From Trichoplax sp. H2 (taxonomy: Eukaryota > Placozoa > Uniplacotomia > Trichoplacea), in the NCBI GenBank assembly GCA_003344405.1, contig NOWV01000009.1, positions 744,001 through 808,000 of the forward strand: DNA of 64,000 nt. Reading direction: 5' to 3'. The translations under genes and the position numbers were made by a program. Positions 38,060 to 50,300 of this stretch are shown in pieces (position 1 is the stretch's first letter; the number at the start of each line of letters is the position of its first letter). The notes beneath the pieces were generated by a model. That model did no database searches. It was not told the origin of the DNA and saw only the letters and a program-made list of their open reading frames with translations.

Positions 38060-38690
38060 ACATGTGTACAGTACTGTACAGTACAGTACTTTTCTGTATC
38101 ACTGTGCCGTACTGTACACTGTACACTGTACAGTACAGCACTGTATTTTTAGAAGTCACTGGTACAGTACTGTACGGTACTGTGCACGACCATACAGTAC
38201 CGTACAGTAGAAAGAGACCTTGTACTGTACTGTAGAAAGGTCACTTGCTGGTGTTCCGTAATAAGAAATACGTAGAAAATACCTGTACTGTACCACCGTA
38301 CTGTACACTGTACAGTACACTTCAGTGTACAGGGTTAGGGTTAGGGTGTACAGTATGTCTATCGGTTACAGTATAATTTATTGTACCGCGTACGGTAGAG
38401 TTCAACGTCCACGGATTTAACACCACCCTTTTAAGTTCTCCACTGTACAGTATTGTAGTGTACAGTACTGTACCGTAAAAAGCGTAAAGCTGAAACAGAC
38501 ATGTGGCTGATACAGTACACCCTACGACTACAGTACTAGAAGCTGAGGTACTGTAGGTAGTGCAGTAAAAAAACAAACTTGCCCAGTTACTGTACGAATA
38601 TGTTTAAGTTTTTACGATACACACCAGTGACACCACTAGTTAGCAATACTGTACACTACAGTACATTGTGAGTTAGTATTGTATTGAACT
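38060..38690. repeat. CTGTA/CAGTA pentamer field in the divergent promoter interval
   Basis: One of the densest fields: 38066-38090, 38108-38140, 38160-38240, 38283-38335, 38445-38475 and 38645-38668, with many switches between the two pentamers. Open reading frames here (37998-38210, 38038-38235, 38322-38576) are products of the repeat. Confidence 0.85.
38332..38346 (+). repeat. Short interstitial telomere-like run
   Basis: GGGTTAGGGTTAGGG: two and a half units of the metazoan telomere repeat TTAGGG, inside a pentamer field between two genes. Confidence 0.8.
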
Positions 38691-38862
38691 CGATGTCGAA
38701 ATAAGATCGCGCTTACACCAATCGTACGTTCCATTCTCGCTTTTAGCTTACTGTATTACTTACTAACTTAGTGTGTATACTCTGTAATCTGTATACTAAA
38801 TAACCCTGGCAAGCCGTTCGTTCATGTACATTACATAAATCGACCAAATAATAATTATCGTT

Positions 38863-41800
38863 ATGGAATGTCCTCATATAGAGGAGAGTGTTAAGTTAAC
38901 ACCGGCAGATCTGAAAAACTCAAATTGTTCTCTTTGGACCTGTGAAGGTAAGATGCGCAGCGATATTCTGTATAACTATACGGTCTACATTAGTCTACAG
39001 TACACTACACTATCAACACCACCTACACGTAGATTCATTTGTTGCAAAGGTTTCATAACCTTGCTAAGACAATTATCATTAAATTATTAGTAATAATAAT
39101 ATATTTATACCTTAATATTTATAGTTTATACGGTTATACATCCACACAACAATACAGTTATTCTGTAAGCGAAGTTTTATTATTTTTATTATTATTATCT
39201 TGGCGTACAAGATAATCCGCGCCAAATCTGACTTATAGTTAATGACTAAATTCTGTCACTTAAGAATTAGGATGCGAAAGCATCGAAGCACACAACGTGT
39301 GTGTGTTATTGACTTCTCGTATTTTGTACAGCACGCGTACTGCATGATCCACGGACTATCTTATACATGATCATTAAAGAAACTGGACCTACAGACCTAA
39401 TTCTTACTTCGTGTGCATCATTCAGATTCCTAGCCTAAGTAGACATAAAGTTATAAACTTGCAAACAGTATATCGACGGTATTGTAATGAATGTTCCGAC
39501 TGAATGTCCAACTCTGGAAAGCTAACTGAATACCCTAGAAATAAAAAAATATGTCATTATGTAGCGTTATCTACAGCCTCGTTTGCTGATGTATTATTAC
39601 ATCTAAATAATAACATATGCGTATATGCGTGCGATCTTGAATAACTAGTGCTGTAGTGATAAATTGAGTAGACTTAGACTTGTTGCTGTGCTCACATTTT
39701 AAATGTGATAGTCACGACTTCGTACAAGGTCAAAATTGTTGTGCCACTAGTATGCAATATGTTCCCTTGCGAATTTTTATATGATAGCAATAGTACAGCA
39801 CCGTACAGTACAAATAGAGGTAAGATACAGTAATTGGACAGTATTTAGTATTTACGTTAATGTAAGACAGTACCATGAATGAAGCGATCTTTTTTTGTCG
39901 TAGATGTCTCTTAATGTTTCACGTACGCATTGTAGGCTTTACGTTAGTGTACCTGATTCTCAATTCATTTGTACAGTGTAACGTAGCTAATTCGGCATGC
40001 TCGCTTTTCAGTTGCACCAAAGCATAGTGATCTTACATACGCGCATACTGTACTCTAAGCTACATTTTATGTTTACATGCGTGTTTGCATCTTTGTACTC
40101 TGTCCTGAAGCTTCAGTTTGACTTCAGTCAGCATTTGCTCGGAGGGTCTGCCACGGACTACCAGATTTACGCGAATAGAATACGTGTAACATCGCAATGT
40201 CGTAAAGTTTTAGTTGTTAATAAAATAAATAAGTAGCCGGGTCTTTACTTTCTTTTTTCTGTAACTTAAGTTAGACTAAACTATTTTATTATCATTAAGT
40301 AAGCGAATGATAACAGGCAATCCCAAGTCGTCAAAACTTTCAACAGGTTATTTATTAGTGATCTCAACGGTACAAAAGCCTAAACTTAGCCAAGGCCCAA
40401 GGAACATCCGCATTAATTTTCTTATTCGTAGTTCTGCACTGTACAGTACATTGTACAAATTTTCAATCGAAGTACAGTACTGTCATAAATTATATACGTA
40501 CTGTATTATATTATACAGTACTTTACAGTACTGTGTATGGAGAGGTCTGGCATGACATTAATCACAACTCACAAGTAGTCACTATCATACAGTACAGTAC
40601 TGTACTGTACTGTACACATTGTACAGTACATTATACTGTAGTACTCGAGTCCCTATTCCCACCCACTTTTACTGTACTGTACACTGTACTGTAGAGTGTA
40701 CAGTACACTCACTGTAGTACTGTACTACTAAATACTGTATTAATGGAGTTATTTAGCAGTCCATGACCACGGCTACTAAAGGGAAAGAAAGAGACAGGAA
40801 ACGGTCGTTCACTGTACAGAGCATGTTTACCTTCGTTTTAGAATTTCGATGTAAAAAATTAACTTCCTTTTTATTAGTCATTTCAACTGTATTGCCTTTC
40901 TATAGCGGTACACTATACTGTACTATATACTATCCACTATTCACATCAGATCAGCTACAAACATGCCGCTAACTTGGTTTTTGCAGTATGGTAAACGGTT
41001 TTATTGTTACCGTATAATAAGAATGACCGGAAAAATGATCAGCCTCCACATTATTTTGTACTAAAAGCGGTTTCCCTCCCTCTCTTTCTCTTTTAGTACA
41101 GTAGTCCCTGCCACGCCAGAGCCATAACTATATACTGTACTGTACTGTACACTGTGTACACTGGACTATATAGTAGCCTCCGGCATCTTGTAATTATATA
41201 TATTTTACTACCTATTGCTGAAACTGCTAGAGCAGGTTCAGAAATCCAAGATACCGAAGACTACTGTACACTGTACAGTACAGCATGTTTACCTTCGTTT
41301 TAGAATTTCGATGTAAAAAATTGACTTCCTTTATTGCAATAAAGATAACTTAATATTATATGTGCTGGTAGATGAAGGTTCAGTAAATATTACTGTTGCG
41401 ATAATTCATATGAATAAATGACCTATCATAAGAAAAATTGATTTATAATACTGTACACTACAAACTCGCCACGCCCGACAACCTGTAATTTGTAGTCAGT
41501 ACAGTATGTATGGTACGGTACATTTGAATGATACCGTATGGAATGATAATATTCAGCACTTATCATTTGAACTGAAAGTGACTGTAAAATGTTGCAAGTT
41601 ACGCATTTTTCATTTCTCATAACATTATCAGAAAGCCTCTGGTACGTATTGGTGTACGATTCGAGCTATGTAGCTGTTATCATTAAATTTAAATCATAAT
41701 AAGTAACACTACATGGATATATCTAGCCTGACATTAAAAACGATTTTGTTTTATAGAATGCGAAACTAAAGAGAGTCCCTGGATATGTTTGTCATGTGGT

Positions 41801-44800
41801 AATATCAGTTGTGGCAGGTGAGTTGTTTATTATTGCATTTCAAGGCGAGATTGATCAAGTACGATTTATTAAATTATAGTTCGTTTATTACGCATGTGGT
41901 TATGCGATGCTTGTGTTGTGCTTTAAAGTACTGTATAATTATTCTTGTTGTGCGCCAAGCTTAACACTGCAATTAGCGGATAATACGTGTCGGTCAGCTA
42001 GTTTAGTTCTTTTCATGGTCATTACGGTACAGTTGTTGGCTTATATATAATATATATATAGTTCAAAAGTTACAATACTCCTACAATATCAGAAATACCA
42101 CCGTTTTAATTTGGCTGTCATATTTGATCGTAATCCTTGTAAATCTGTTTATAACTTCATCTGCTCATTAGATACGTTAAAGGACATGCAAAGAAACACT
42201 ACGAGGAACTGAATCAGCACTGTTTATGCTTGGATCCAGCTTTTGCTGTTTATTGGTAAGAAAAGTGATTTGATGAAATGAAGTATATTTATGAAGTCAT
42301 GTATCTTCAAAATGGATTGGAACCTAGTATTATGATATGCACTAATCGAAGAAATTAGCTTACGATGTGCTTTAGCGCATACCGGTTAACTGTTAACTTT
42401 CAGCTATTGTTTGTCACGAATTTATTCCATTTTGTAATCAGAAATTTTACGTTTTTGTCAGTTACTCGTGCGATGAATACATAATTAACGATAGCGAAGA
42501 CAATAAAATTCAGAAGATCCGCGATCAATTGCAATCTAATCTCGAAAGGTAGGAATGATCTAAAGGTTCACGACTGTTGTACTGTAGTTTTTTAATATAT
42601 TATAATTTTTCTAGCGTATCAGTAGGTATCTCTTTTATTATTAGAAAGTATTATATTCATGTTCGTTTTATTACTAGTATACTAAGCATTTCTGAGACGT
42701 GCAACTTGTAATCAGGAAGATAGTGGAATTGGTAGAACTCATAGATGATTAGATTGAACAAAATTGACGCCAAGCGCTATGCAAAGAATATTTCTAGCTT
42801 AAAAATTGTACCTAGCGTTTTATTTATAATTATGTCTTGCATTGCACAAATATTACGGGTAATCTAAGAGGTTGTTTGGATATGCTACTCTACTAGGTAC
42901 TACTTTAGCTCGTCTATATATTTCGGTCAAATATCAGTAGTTATGTGTGGTTCTTCCATCACAAAGTAAAAAGCTCTGATTGAACTACATTAGCAATGTT
43001 CTTATTATTATATTTTGTCACTATTTTATAACAATATTAAATGACGCAATCTTTATTTCCAGTCAAACTGATGGAAATAATAGCAAGCGATCGTGTGAAC
43101 TTATTTGCATCGAACCATTAAGGAAAACTATCAGGGTTAGCAATCCATGCACCGTGCATTTCATGTATTTAAATGAACTGATAGCCGTAGCTATTGTAAT
43201 TACCTATAGGAGAATAAACTACATAAAGATTCAGCGTGGATGAGATTAAAGACACTATTATAGTAATCGCTGCGTTATTTTACAATCTTAGTTCTGTTTC
43301 ATTATGCAGGAATATAGCGTATATGCACGTATAATGTTTAGATAGATAGGTAAATAGAATTAGATGGTAAAAAGCAACACCCATCGCGAATGTATACAAA
43401 ACAATACTTATTGGTTTACGGTTTCACAGATCATACTGCAGTAAATTTCGTATTTAGAAATTGTAACTAATTGCTTGGACTAACTATACAGTACTGCGAA
43501 TACAGCCTTAAGGAATGCTTGTAATAAATTCCATCAATCAAGAATAATGCCAACTTGCCTATTATAAATTATTGAACTTAAGCACGAAATATTATTTATT
43601 GATCAGGTCGACGGAGAAAGGAGATCGACGTCGGCATATCAAATTTTGGGATTAAAAAATCTTGGTAATACGTGCTACTTAAATGCAATCTTACAATCAC
43701 TTAGGTAACTATATCAGAAATTTTGCTAACAATGTATACTCAATAGCCGTTCATAAATTCAATGTAATTACTTTTGAAATTACTAGCAATATAGATCCCT
43801 TCTGTCGCTACTTTAAGACGTTCAGATCCTTAACAGATTCGGATCCCCGTAAGGAGAAGCATGCTCATAATACTAGAGCTCAGGGTGATAATGTGTAAGA
43901 TTTTCGGAACTGATCTACGTAGACCCTGTAATTAATGCCCTCTAATTGTTATTTATATATCACATAAGACTGTACTTTATAATATGACTTAGAAATTTCA
44001 CTATATTGTTACTTGGGTAAGTTAAATTAATCAGTGAAGCTACCAGACATGTTAACTACTGTAGGTTATAGTCATTATTAAGTAAAATCAATCCTGATAC
44101 ACGCTAACTAAAATTCCTTTGTTTTCCTTAACAGATGCATCGTAGATGAATTACGAAAAGTTCTTGATGGCTTAGGAGAGATTAGTAGTTCATCATATTA
44201 CTCTCCAAATTCCTTCTTAACTGCAATTTGTAAACTTATACCGAGATTTAGGTATTGTATACTATAATATTGTTTTTACCTAATTGTTAGTAAATTATAT
44301 CTCTTTGAACGGCTTTGGTTTAGTAAAATCGCTAAACCACTATCCAGTTACAAAAAGAGATAGTATGAATTAACTCAAAGGCACAGATTGAGTTATATTT
44401 TGCTCACCATTTGAATGATTTGATGAGATTATAGAACTGGAATTCCTATTTAGTACCCCGTATTAGCTTTTAGAATGGATATGTCCAATTATATAGATCC
44501 GATGACCTGTTTTAAAAGCAGGACTAGACATGACAGGTTGCTTCGATGTTTAAACAGGGGTTATCATCAGCAAGATGCTCACGAATTTATGCGGTACTTA
44601 CTGGATCGCCTTCATACGGAATTAGGCAGGATGCGTGCTCCTTATTATGGAAATAAGCAAGTCTCAAACACAATAGTAACCACGTTATTTAGGGGATCAT
44701 TGCTGAATGAGGTCAACTGTCTTGTCTGTGATATTAACTCTCGAAAGACTGATTCATTTCTGGGTAAAACAATTAAGTTACAGCTTTAATGCTACATATT

Positions 44801-45824
44801 TAGCCTGTTATTGATATTGAATTGATATACTAATTTGAAGTTTCTGCTAATCTTAGATCTTTCTCTTGACATTCCATCGGAATTTATCAGTAGACGAAAT
44901 AAATCTATAGGCGATAACGATATATCTATATGCAAATTAACCGGTACGTAATATAAATGCCGTTTATTGTAAGTACCTATAGCATTATGTTTCTTATAAA
45001 CAATACTAAATACTACTTATTCGTAACTTCTAGATTGCTTATCTAGCTTTACCGAATTAGAAAAACTAGAAGATAGCGAATTGTATTATTGTAGTAGTTG
45101 CACAAAGAAGCAGCTATCAACGAAGCAACTAAGAATAAAAACCTTACCGAGAGTACGTATGAAACTAATGGGACTTTTGATTTATAACGACTTCATTAAT
45201 TATAACTTGATCTGTGGCACCGTAATTGAATATTGTGTACCATCTTGTAGGTACTCTGCTTGCATTTGAAGAGATTTAGGTGGTCGTCGTGCATTAGAAA
45301 AAAGTTGGATATATATGTTGAATTTCCTATGATTGGATTAGATATGAAGCCTTATTTAACACTAAAGGTTAGTACTGTAGTATACGGTATAGGGTTGGGA
45401 TTTAGTTTATGGAATGAAAACTTTCAACTGCATTAACTGTGCTCGTGATGCTAATTATGCACAGAAAGCAAAGCAAACTAGTAACGGTCGCTCGATGTAT
45501 GATTTGATTGCGGTGGTCGAACATCATGGATCAGGGTTTGCATATCTTATTTATATCGCAGTTAGTATAGAGTTAAGCAACTCATATATGAAACTATTTG
45601 ATCCCTAATTAGATATGGCAGTGGACACTATACTGCCTATGCTTACAAAGGTAAGAAAAATTATACATTCTATGCACCACAAAATTTCTCTAAGCAATAA
45701 AGTATTTTAATAACCTATTTCAGATGGATGGTATCACTTTAACGATAGTACTGTAAGCGTAGCTATGGAAGAGCATGTTATCAAGTGCAAGGCTTATATC
45801 CTATTCTACGTCCAACGTGAATAA
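38863..45824 (+). CDS. USP3: Ubiquitin-specific protease USP3
   Basis: Fifteen exons in phase: 38863-38947, 41757-41817, 42172-42255, 42462-42548, 43063-43135, 43607-43704, 43787-43894, 44135-44251, 44558-44763, 44857-44943, 45034-45152, 45251-45367, 45465-45535, 45613-45650, 45724-45824, 483 residues (human about 520). It starts [10 protein letters not shown] as USP3 does. A ZnF-UBP domain (1 to about 105) contains [21 protein letters not shown] and [11 protein letters not shown]. The USP domain has [15 protein letters not shown] (nucleophile near residue 153), [16 protein letters not shown], zinc-ribbon CLVC and CSSC pairs, [16 protein letters not shown] (catalytic His, about 443) and HFNDSTV. 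Family role: nuclear deubiquitinase acting on monoubiquitinated H2A/H2B and DNA-damage substrates. Catalytic residues are intact. Intron 1 (2.8 kb) is loaded with repeats. The stop codon overlaps an AATAAA (45820-45825). Confidence 0.95.
40435..40740. repeat. CTGTA/CAGTA pentamer field in USP3 intron 1
   Basis: Runs at 40436-40455, 40500-40535, 40590-40645 and 40670-40725. Near 40595 the register CAGTA CAGTA CTGTA CTGTA can be read without interruption. Confidence 0.8.
40820..40870 (+). repeat. 51-bp dispersed direct repeat, copy 1
   Basis: Begins AGCATGTTTACCTTCG and ends CTTCCTTT; matched by 41282-41332 with one substitution. Both copies are preceded by pentamer-type CTGTACAG/AGTACAG sequence. 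Confidence 0.85.
41282..41332 (+). repeat. 51-bp dispersed direct repeat, copy 2
   Basis: Second copy of the 40820-40870 segment, same orientation, 462 bp downstream in the same intron. Confidence 0.85.
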
Positions 45825-45825
45825 A
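45820..45825 (+). terminator. AATAAA overlapping the USP3 stop codon
   Basis: The last codon GAA and stop TAA followed by A spell AATAAA. If used for polyadenylation, the 3' UTR would be only some 15-30 nt. Downstream alternatives exist, so use is inferred. Confidence 0.4.
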
Positions 45826-47351
45826 GTTCTATAAATTCATTTTAGGTGAACAGCTTGTGATCATATTTTCAGCTTTTGTGTCGGCAAAAATATGATATAT
45901 TTTAGTAAAATTCTGTTATTCAGTATGTATTCCTCTTATTGCTGTTAATCTTTCTACCAAGACATGCGAGGCAAAAATTACTTCGTAATCGCATCGTAGT
46001 TTAAAGATTGATAAGCACTGTCTGAAAGTGTAATTGTAGCTGAAGCACTATGTTTCGAAATCGGATTGCCTACTTACTATCTAAGATTACAGTAGGGTAA
46101 TTCATTTTTCTATACGTTACCTTTCCATACGATTTTATAAACTAGCTTCACATAGGGGCTTTTTTTAGATATACTAACGAAGAATCAACTCACGTTCACG
46201 ATGTTTACAGGATATTCTACATTTGACTGTAGGTTAAATCTTCGAGTAAAAACTAACCAGCATGTAGTCTGTTTTCGGTGTCATACATTTAACATCAAGT
46301 CTCCGCTACGGTATTTGTAAAATTTGAATGGAAGCCATTTCAACGCGATGTGTACTGAAACTTTATCACCTTTTTTAACTAATTATATTTTTTATTTGTA
46401 ACTTAAAATAATATACAGATGATCCCTCCTAATTAACTTCTAATCTATTGTAATCCTTATATTTCTAGTCTGATTTATTGAAAAATATAATATCGATAGT
46501 GTAGACATTCGCGGTACGACATTAGAATTTTCGCTATTTACTTTTATTTTTACGATTCACTTTGTAATTGTTGCAACTTGTAAACAGATACTATGCAAAA
46601 CTAAATCAAAGTTCAATAAATGAACTGAGCTCGAGCTATCAATTGCTACTTACCTGCTTTTTGTAGAACGTAGTACTGACATGTTATCTAAATCGCTATA
46701 CACAGTAATTATTTTCGCTATAGAACTAAGCAGTTCGTTTACTGGATAGCGGATATATGGTATGTCTACTTGATACGGTTAGCGGGCGAATGCATAGATG
46801 ATTAGTAGTTGCTATAATGCTGCGCCAGCATGATACCTCTAAAGATTAACAGTCACAATTGTTACCATTACTCGTATTTATTCATATTAATACTATTCAT
46901 GGAGCAACTATCTTGTTTATCATGTATTGCAGTAACATTATAGGCCATCGTTCTAATATAATCACTTTTATCAAAATGGATCAATTCTACAGCTACGCTA
47001 TTTATGATAATTTTATTGGTTTTCGCCTCAAAAACAATAAGTTAATTATAGTTACCATGACAATTAAACTCCCCTTCTTGATTGTTATTCAAATGATCAG
47101 CGTTAGTCTCGGTTCAGATACACACGATGGAAAGATGCCTGTAATGAAAACTGAATTTAATTATTTCGAATTAAGAAAACTATGTAACTCTAAAGAATCA
47201 GTTATGCATCCTAACTTTTTCGATTGAATCACACCTACTTTATATACGTATTCACTCTATCGATCTTAAAAGATAGTGTTACCTACATCGATTGCGACCT
47301 CAGTAATATCCTACGTCAACTTTAGTAATTTGATTATTAGGAGAATTAGTA
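45825..47351. other. Intergenic spacer, USP3 to multi-PDZ gene
   Basis: No recognisable gene. An open frame at 46859-47227 begins at a non-ATG codon and has only hydrophobic, AT-driven composition; it was not accepted. Practically free of pentamer repeats. Confidence 0.55.
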
Positions 47352-50300
47352 ATGGCCCTGAGTTCTGATCGAGCTCAAATCACGCTATTTCTTTTAGCGC
47401 AACTTCGACCTGTAGTAGCTGAAAATTTACAATCGTACGGTACTGATTACCTGGATAATGTCGATATTAGCATTAAATCATTAGCATCTTATCTCCAATC
47501 TATCGGATTTAACCAAAAAGATCAATTAGATTATAATAGATTAATTACCTACGGTTTTTTACCAACTAAGATACCCAAATTATCAGATCTCGACTTCGCT
47601 GTCGATATTGCAATTGTCTATGTACAAAAATGTCAACATCATCTAATCCAACCGTTCAATCTAGCTTGCACTCCAGAGACATCTGTTGATGGAATTACAA
47701 GGAAATATTACGTTAAGCAGATCAATGATATTAATTTACAAGGGCAATTATATTTGGAAGATGAAGTTTTAGCAATCAATGGTCATGCAATTTGCCATAT
47801 TTTACCAAGTAAAGCAATGTAAGTCATATCAAAATAATGGTTTAAGTTATTAATAAATAACCGCAGTAACACAAGAAAGCTAAAATTAATTGGCAGTAAC
47901 GGTATGTAGATAATTCTAGTGTCAACCTTAACATTTTATGACACACACGTAAATCTATAAATAAAATCGGCTAAATTCTTTCATTCAACGACACTATGCG
48001 TCCCACTAATATTTTGTTGATATACTCGTACATGTAACTCCGTCATTAATCTAGTCGCGCGAATGCTATCTCTTTGAATTATATTCTAGCATGGTTCTCT
48101 GAGAAAAAGCTTTACTGTATCGCTTCCTTTAAATCAATTCGTTGATGATGTTCAAGTATTCTTTATCTATTTACGCACAGTACTTAATTTAAATTGTGCT
48201 TATCGCAAAATAGGGTATGTGAATTGAGTAACTTAATAAAGCTATAAACTACTGTATCCTACTACCCTCGTACAAAAATTAGCTTTAAAATCACACAGTA
48301 TTTATGGCTTTCATAGTAAAATTCATCAAGTATCAGAGACATATAGTATAACCCTTCAATCACCCAAAAACAATAATGCCGTTCTTAGTATAATTTGAAG
48401 AGATGCTAATTCAATCTATTTAATTATTAATTTAAATAGTTAATATAAGCATTTATCCAAACTTAATTTTATAAGAAAAGTTGACGATAATGTTAGTATA
48501 GGTTGTATAGTCGTTACGCTGTTATTTATAGCTTTCCTTGTCATAAATATTACTTATATCCTGTTTCTGTTTTTAAACAAACTAGAAAGCTACTAGTTCT
48601 ACTGAATAAAATGTGATTATGAGCTTTAGTTTAATTAATATAGTTTTTGAAGATTGTATTCTTTTCATCATTTAAAATGTTACCAGTGCAATAAGCTTAC
48701 CTAACTTGAGTGATCCTACAGTACAGTTGCTTAATCATACTATCGCTTTAACAAGTATTTGATGACGCAAGAAATAACACAGTAAGACCTTCAAATCTTA
48801 GTGTTAGAAGTGCAATCTTTAGTAAAATTTTTATTTGCTAAACATCAGAAAACCATATGATTTTGGCTTAAACAGGTAGTACGAGTACAATAATTACTAC
48901 TCGCTGTAAATATTCATTTTATACTGTATGATATTATATTAATAAGATAGCATTAAATTCCGTATTTGTTTAATCTTTAATTATTGGATTACGAGTATAC
49001 TAATTTTGATTCTAGATTTGAGTTTCGCTTAAAAGCATTTTCAAACTCCTACCCTCAATTAGACCTAGTAAAATTATTACAATGTGATCACTAGCCACGC
49101 CACCTTACATAAAGTTCTTAGAATATTTAGCTGAAACTGTTCTACTGAGTATTCTAAGAACTTTATGTAAGGTGATGTGGGCTAGTGATCACTTCTTTTA
49201 AGACCATCTTGCTGATACGTAATCTACTCCAACAGTTGAAAGTAGTTTCTGATCTCGAACGTATAATGCCTTAATTGGCACATTTTACGGTACTATATTA
49301 TTGCTGTATGCGAATAGCTAAGAAACTGCATTAGTAAGAAATCTTCATCAATATTTCGGATGTTGTATAACAATTACAGTACAAACCTTAGTTCTACGAC
49401 AACTAATAGACAGATTCATGAGAGCTAAAAACGTATGTAGCAATAGCTACTAGCCATCATGCAATGAAATTAAAGTCTATCTAAAGATCAGGCTAAATAT
49501 ATTCTCAGTTTCTTTCCGATCGATTTGTCATAAATTCATTAACGAAATATCTAAACTGCAGTAGCTTCTTCATTTTATACCATTAATGCAGTAAACTATA
49601 AAATATTAACAAAGTTTCGATTTCTTTAAACTCTGTTATAGTATACATAATTTCAAAAATAGAATGCTGTATTATTTGTAGATAAATCGAAATTTTTGCG
49701 TTAAATTTATTTAAAATCCAATTACATATTGACCGGTCTTTACTTAGTTTAATCGTTTTTATTTATCTACAGATTTTACTAAACTGGTAGCATTACAATA
49801 AAATTCCTAAATGTTTCCAAAATAAAAGATTTAATTACACTAACTTATTGAATTTATCGATTTCAGATGGTTTATCAATAATAGCCTAAGATATGGCATA
49901 ACGACTTTAACAGTCGCTCGTCCTTTCTCCACTAATTCCATCCAAACAAACTTAGACACAATGGTAGGCTTAGCATACTCCATTGTACACAGCAACAGCT
50001 TAAATTCTTGTATTGGTCGCCTTCAAGAAGAACTGTTATCACAATCTTCTGTGAAAACCAAAACTACGGTAAAACTATTTGCGTTCAAGTAGTTACAAAA
50101 ATATTACCGTACTATCGCTTCCGCATTTCAAGTTATCCTTTACAGTCCTAAAGCTAAAATTATTTCTGGTAGCACAGAATTTCGATAACCTTTGTATATA
50201 AAGATGACATGATACTATCGCAACATTTCGGTTTATCTTAACGTAAAAATAAAATCATTGCATAGCACTTGCAAAAATGTATCCTAATGTGTGATACAAT

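Larger units (their letters stand above)
37896..38862. promoter_or_regulatory. Divergent intergenic interval, likely shared FKBP8-like/USP3 promoter region
   Basis: The two start codons face away from each other across 967 bp. The interval is filled with CTGTA/CAGTA pentamer words between about 38060 and 38690 and includes a short telomere-like GGGTTA run. No TATA box or initiator can be assigned. Promoter function is inferred from gene orientation only. Confidence 0.5.
38948..41756. other. USP3 intron 1, repeat-rich
   Basis: A 2.8-kb intron in a gene whose other introns are far shorter (about 75-510 bp). It contains pentamer fields at about 40435-40740 and 41135-41290, and a 51-bp duplicated segment. 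Open frames at 39997-40236, 40307-40555, 40763-40972 and 41426-41620 have no protein resemblance. Confidence 0.75.

Noticed and set aside
37998-38576. Open frames in the FKBP8-like/USP3 interval
   Set aside because: Same pentamer-repeat origin; repeated residue strings and no domain.
46859-47227. 122-codon open frame upstream of the multi-PDZ gene
   Set aside because: Begins at a non-ATG codon; hydrophobic AT-driven composition; no motif and no link to the downstream ATG at 47352.
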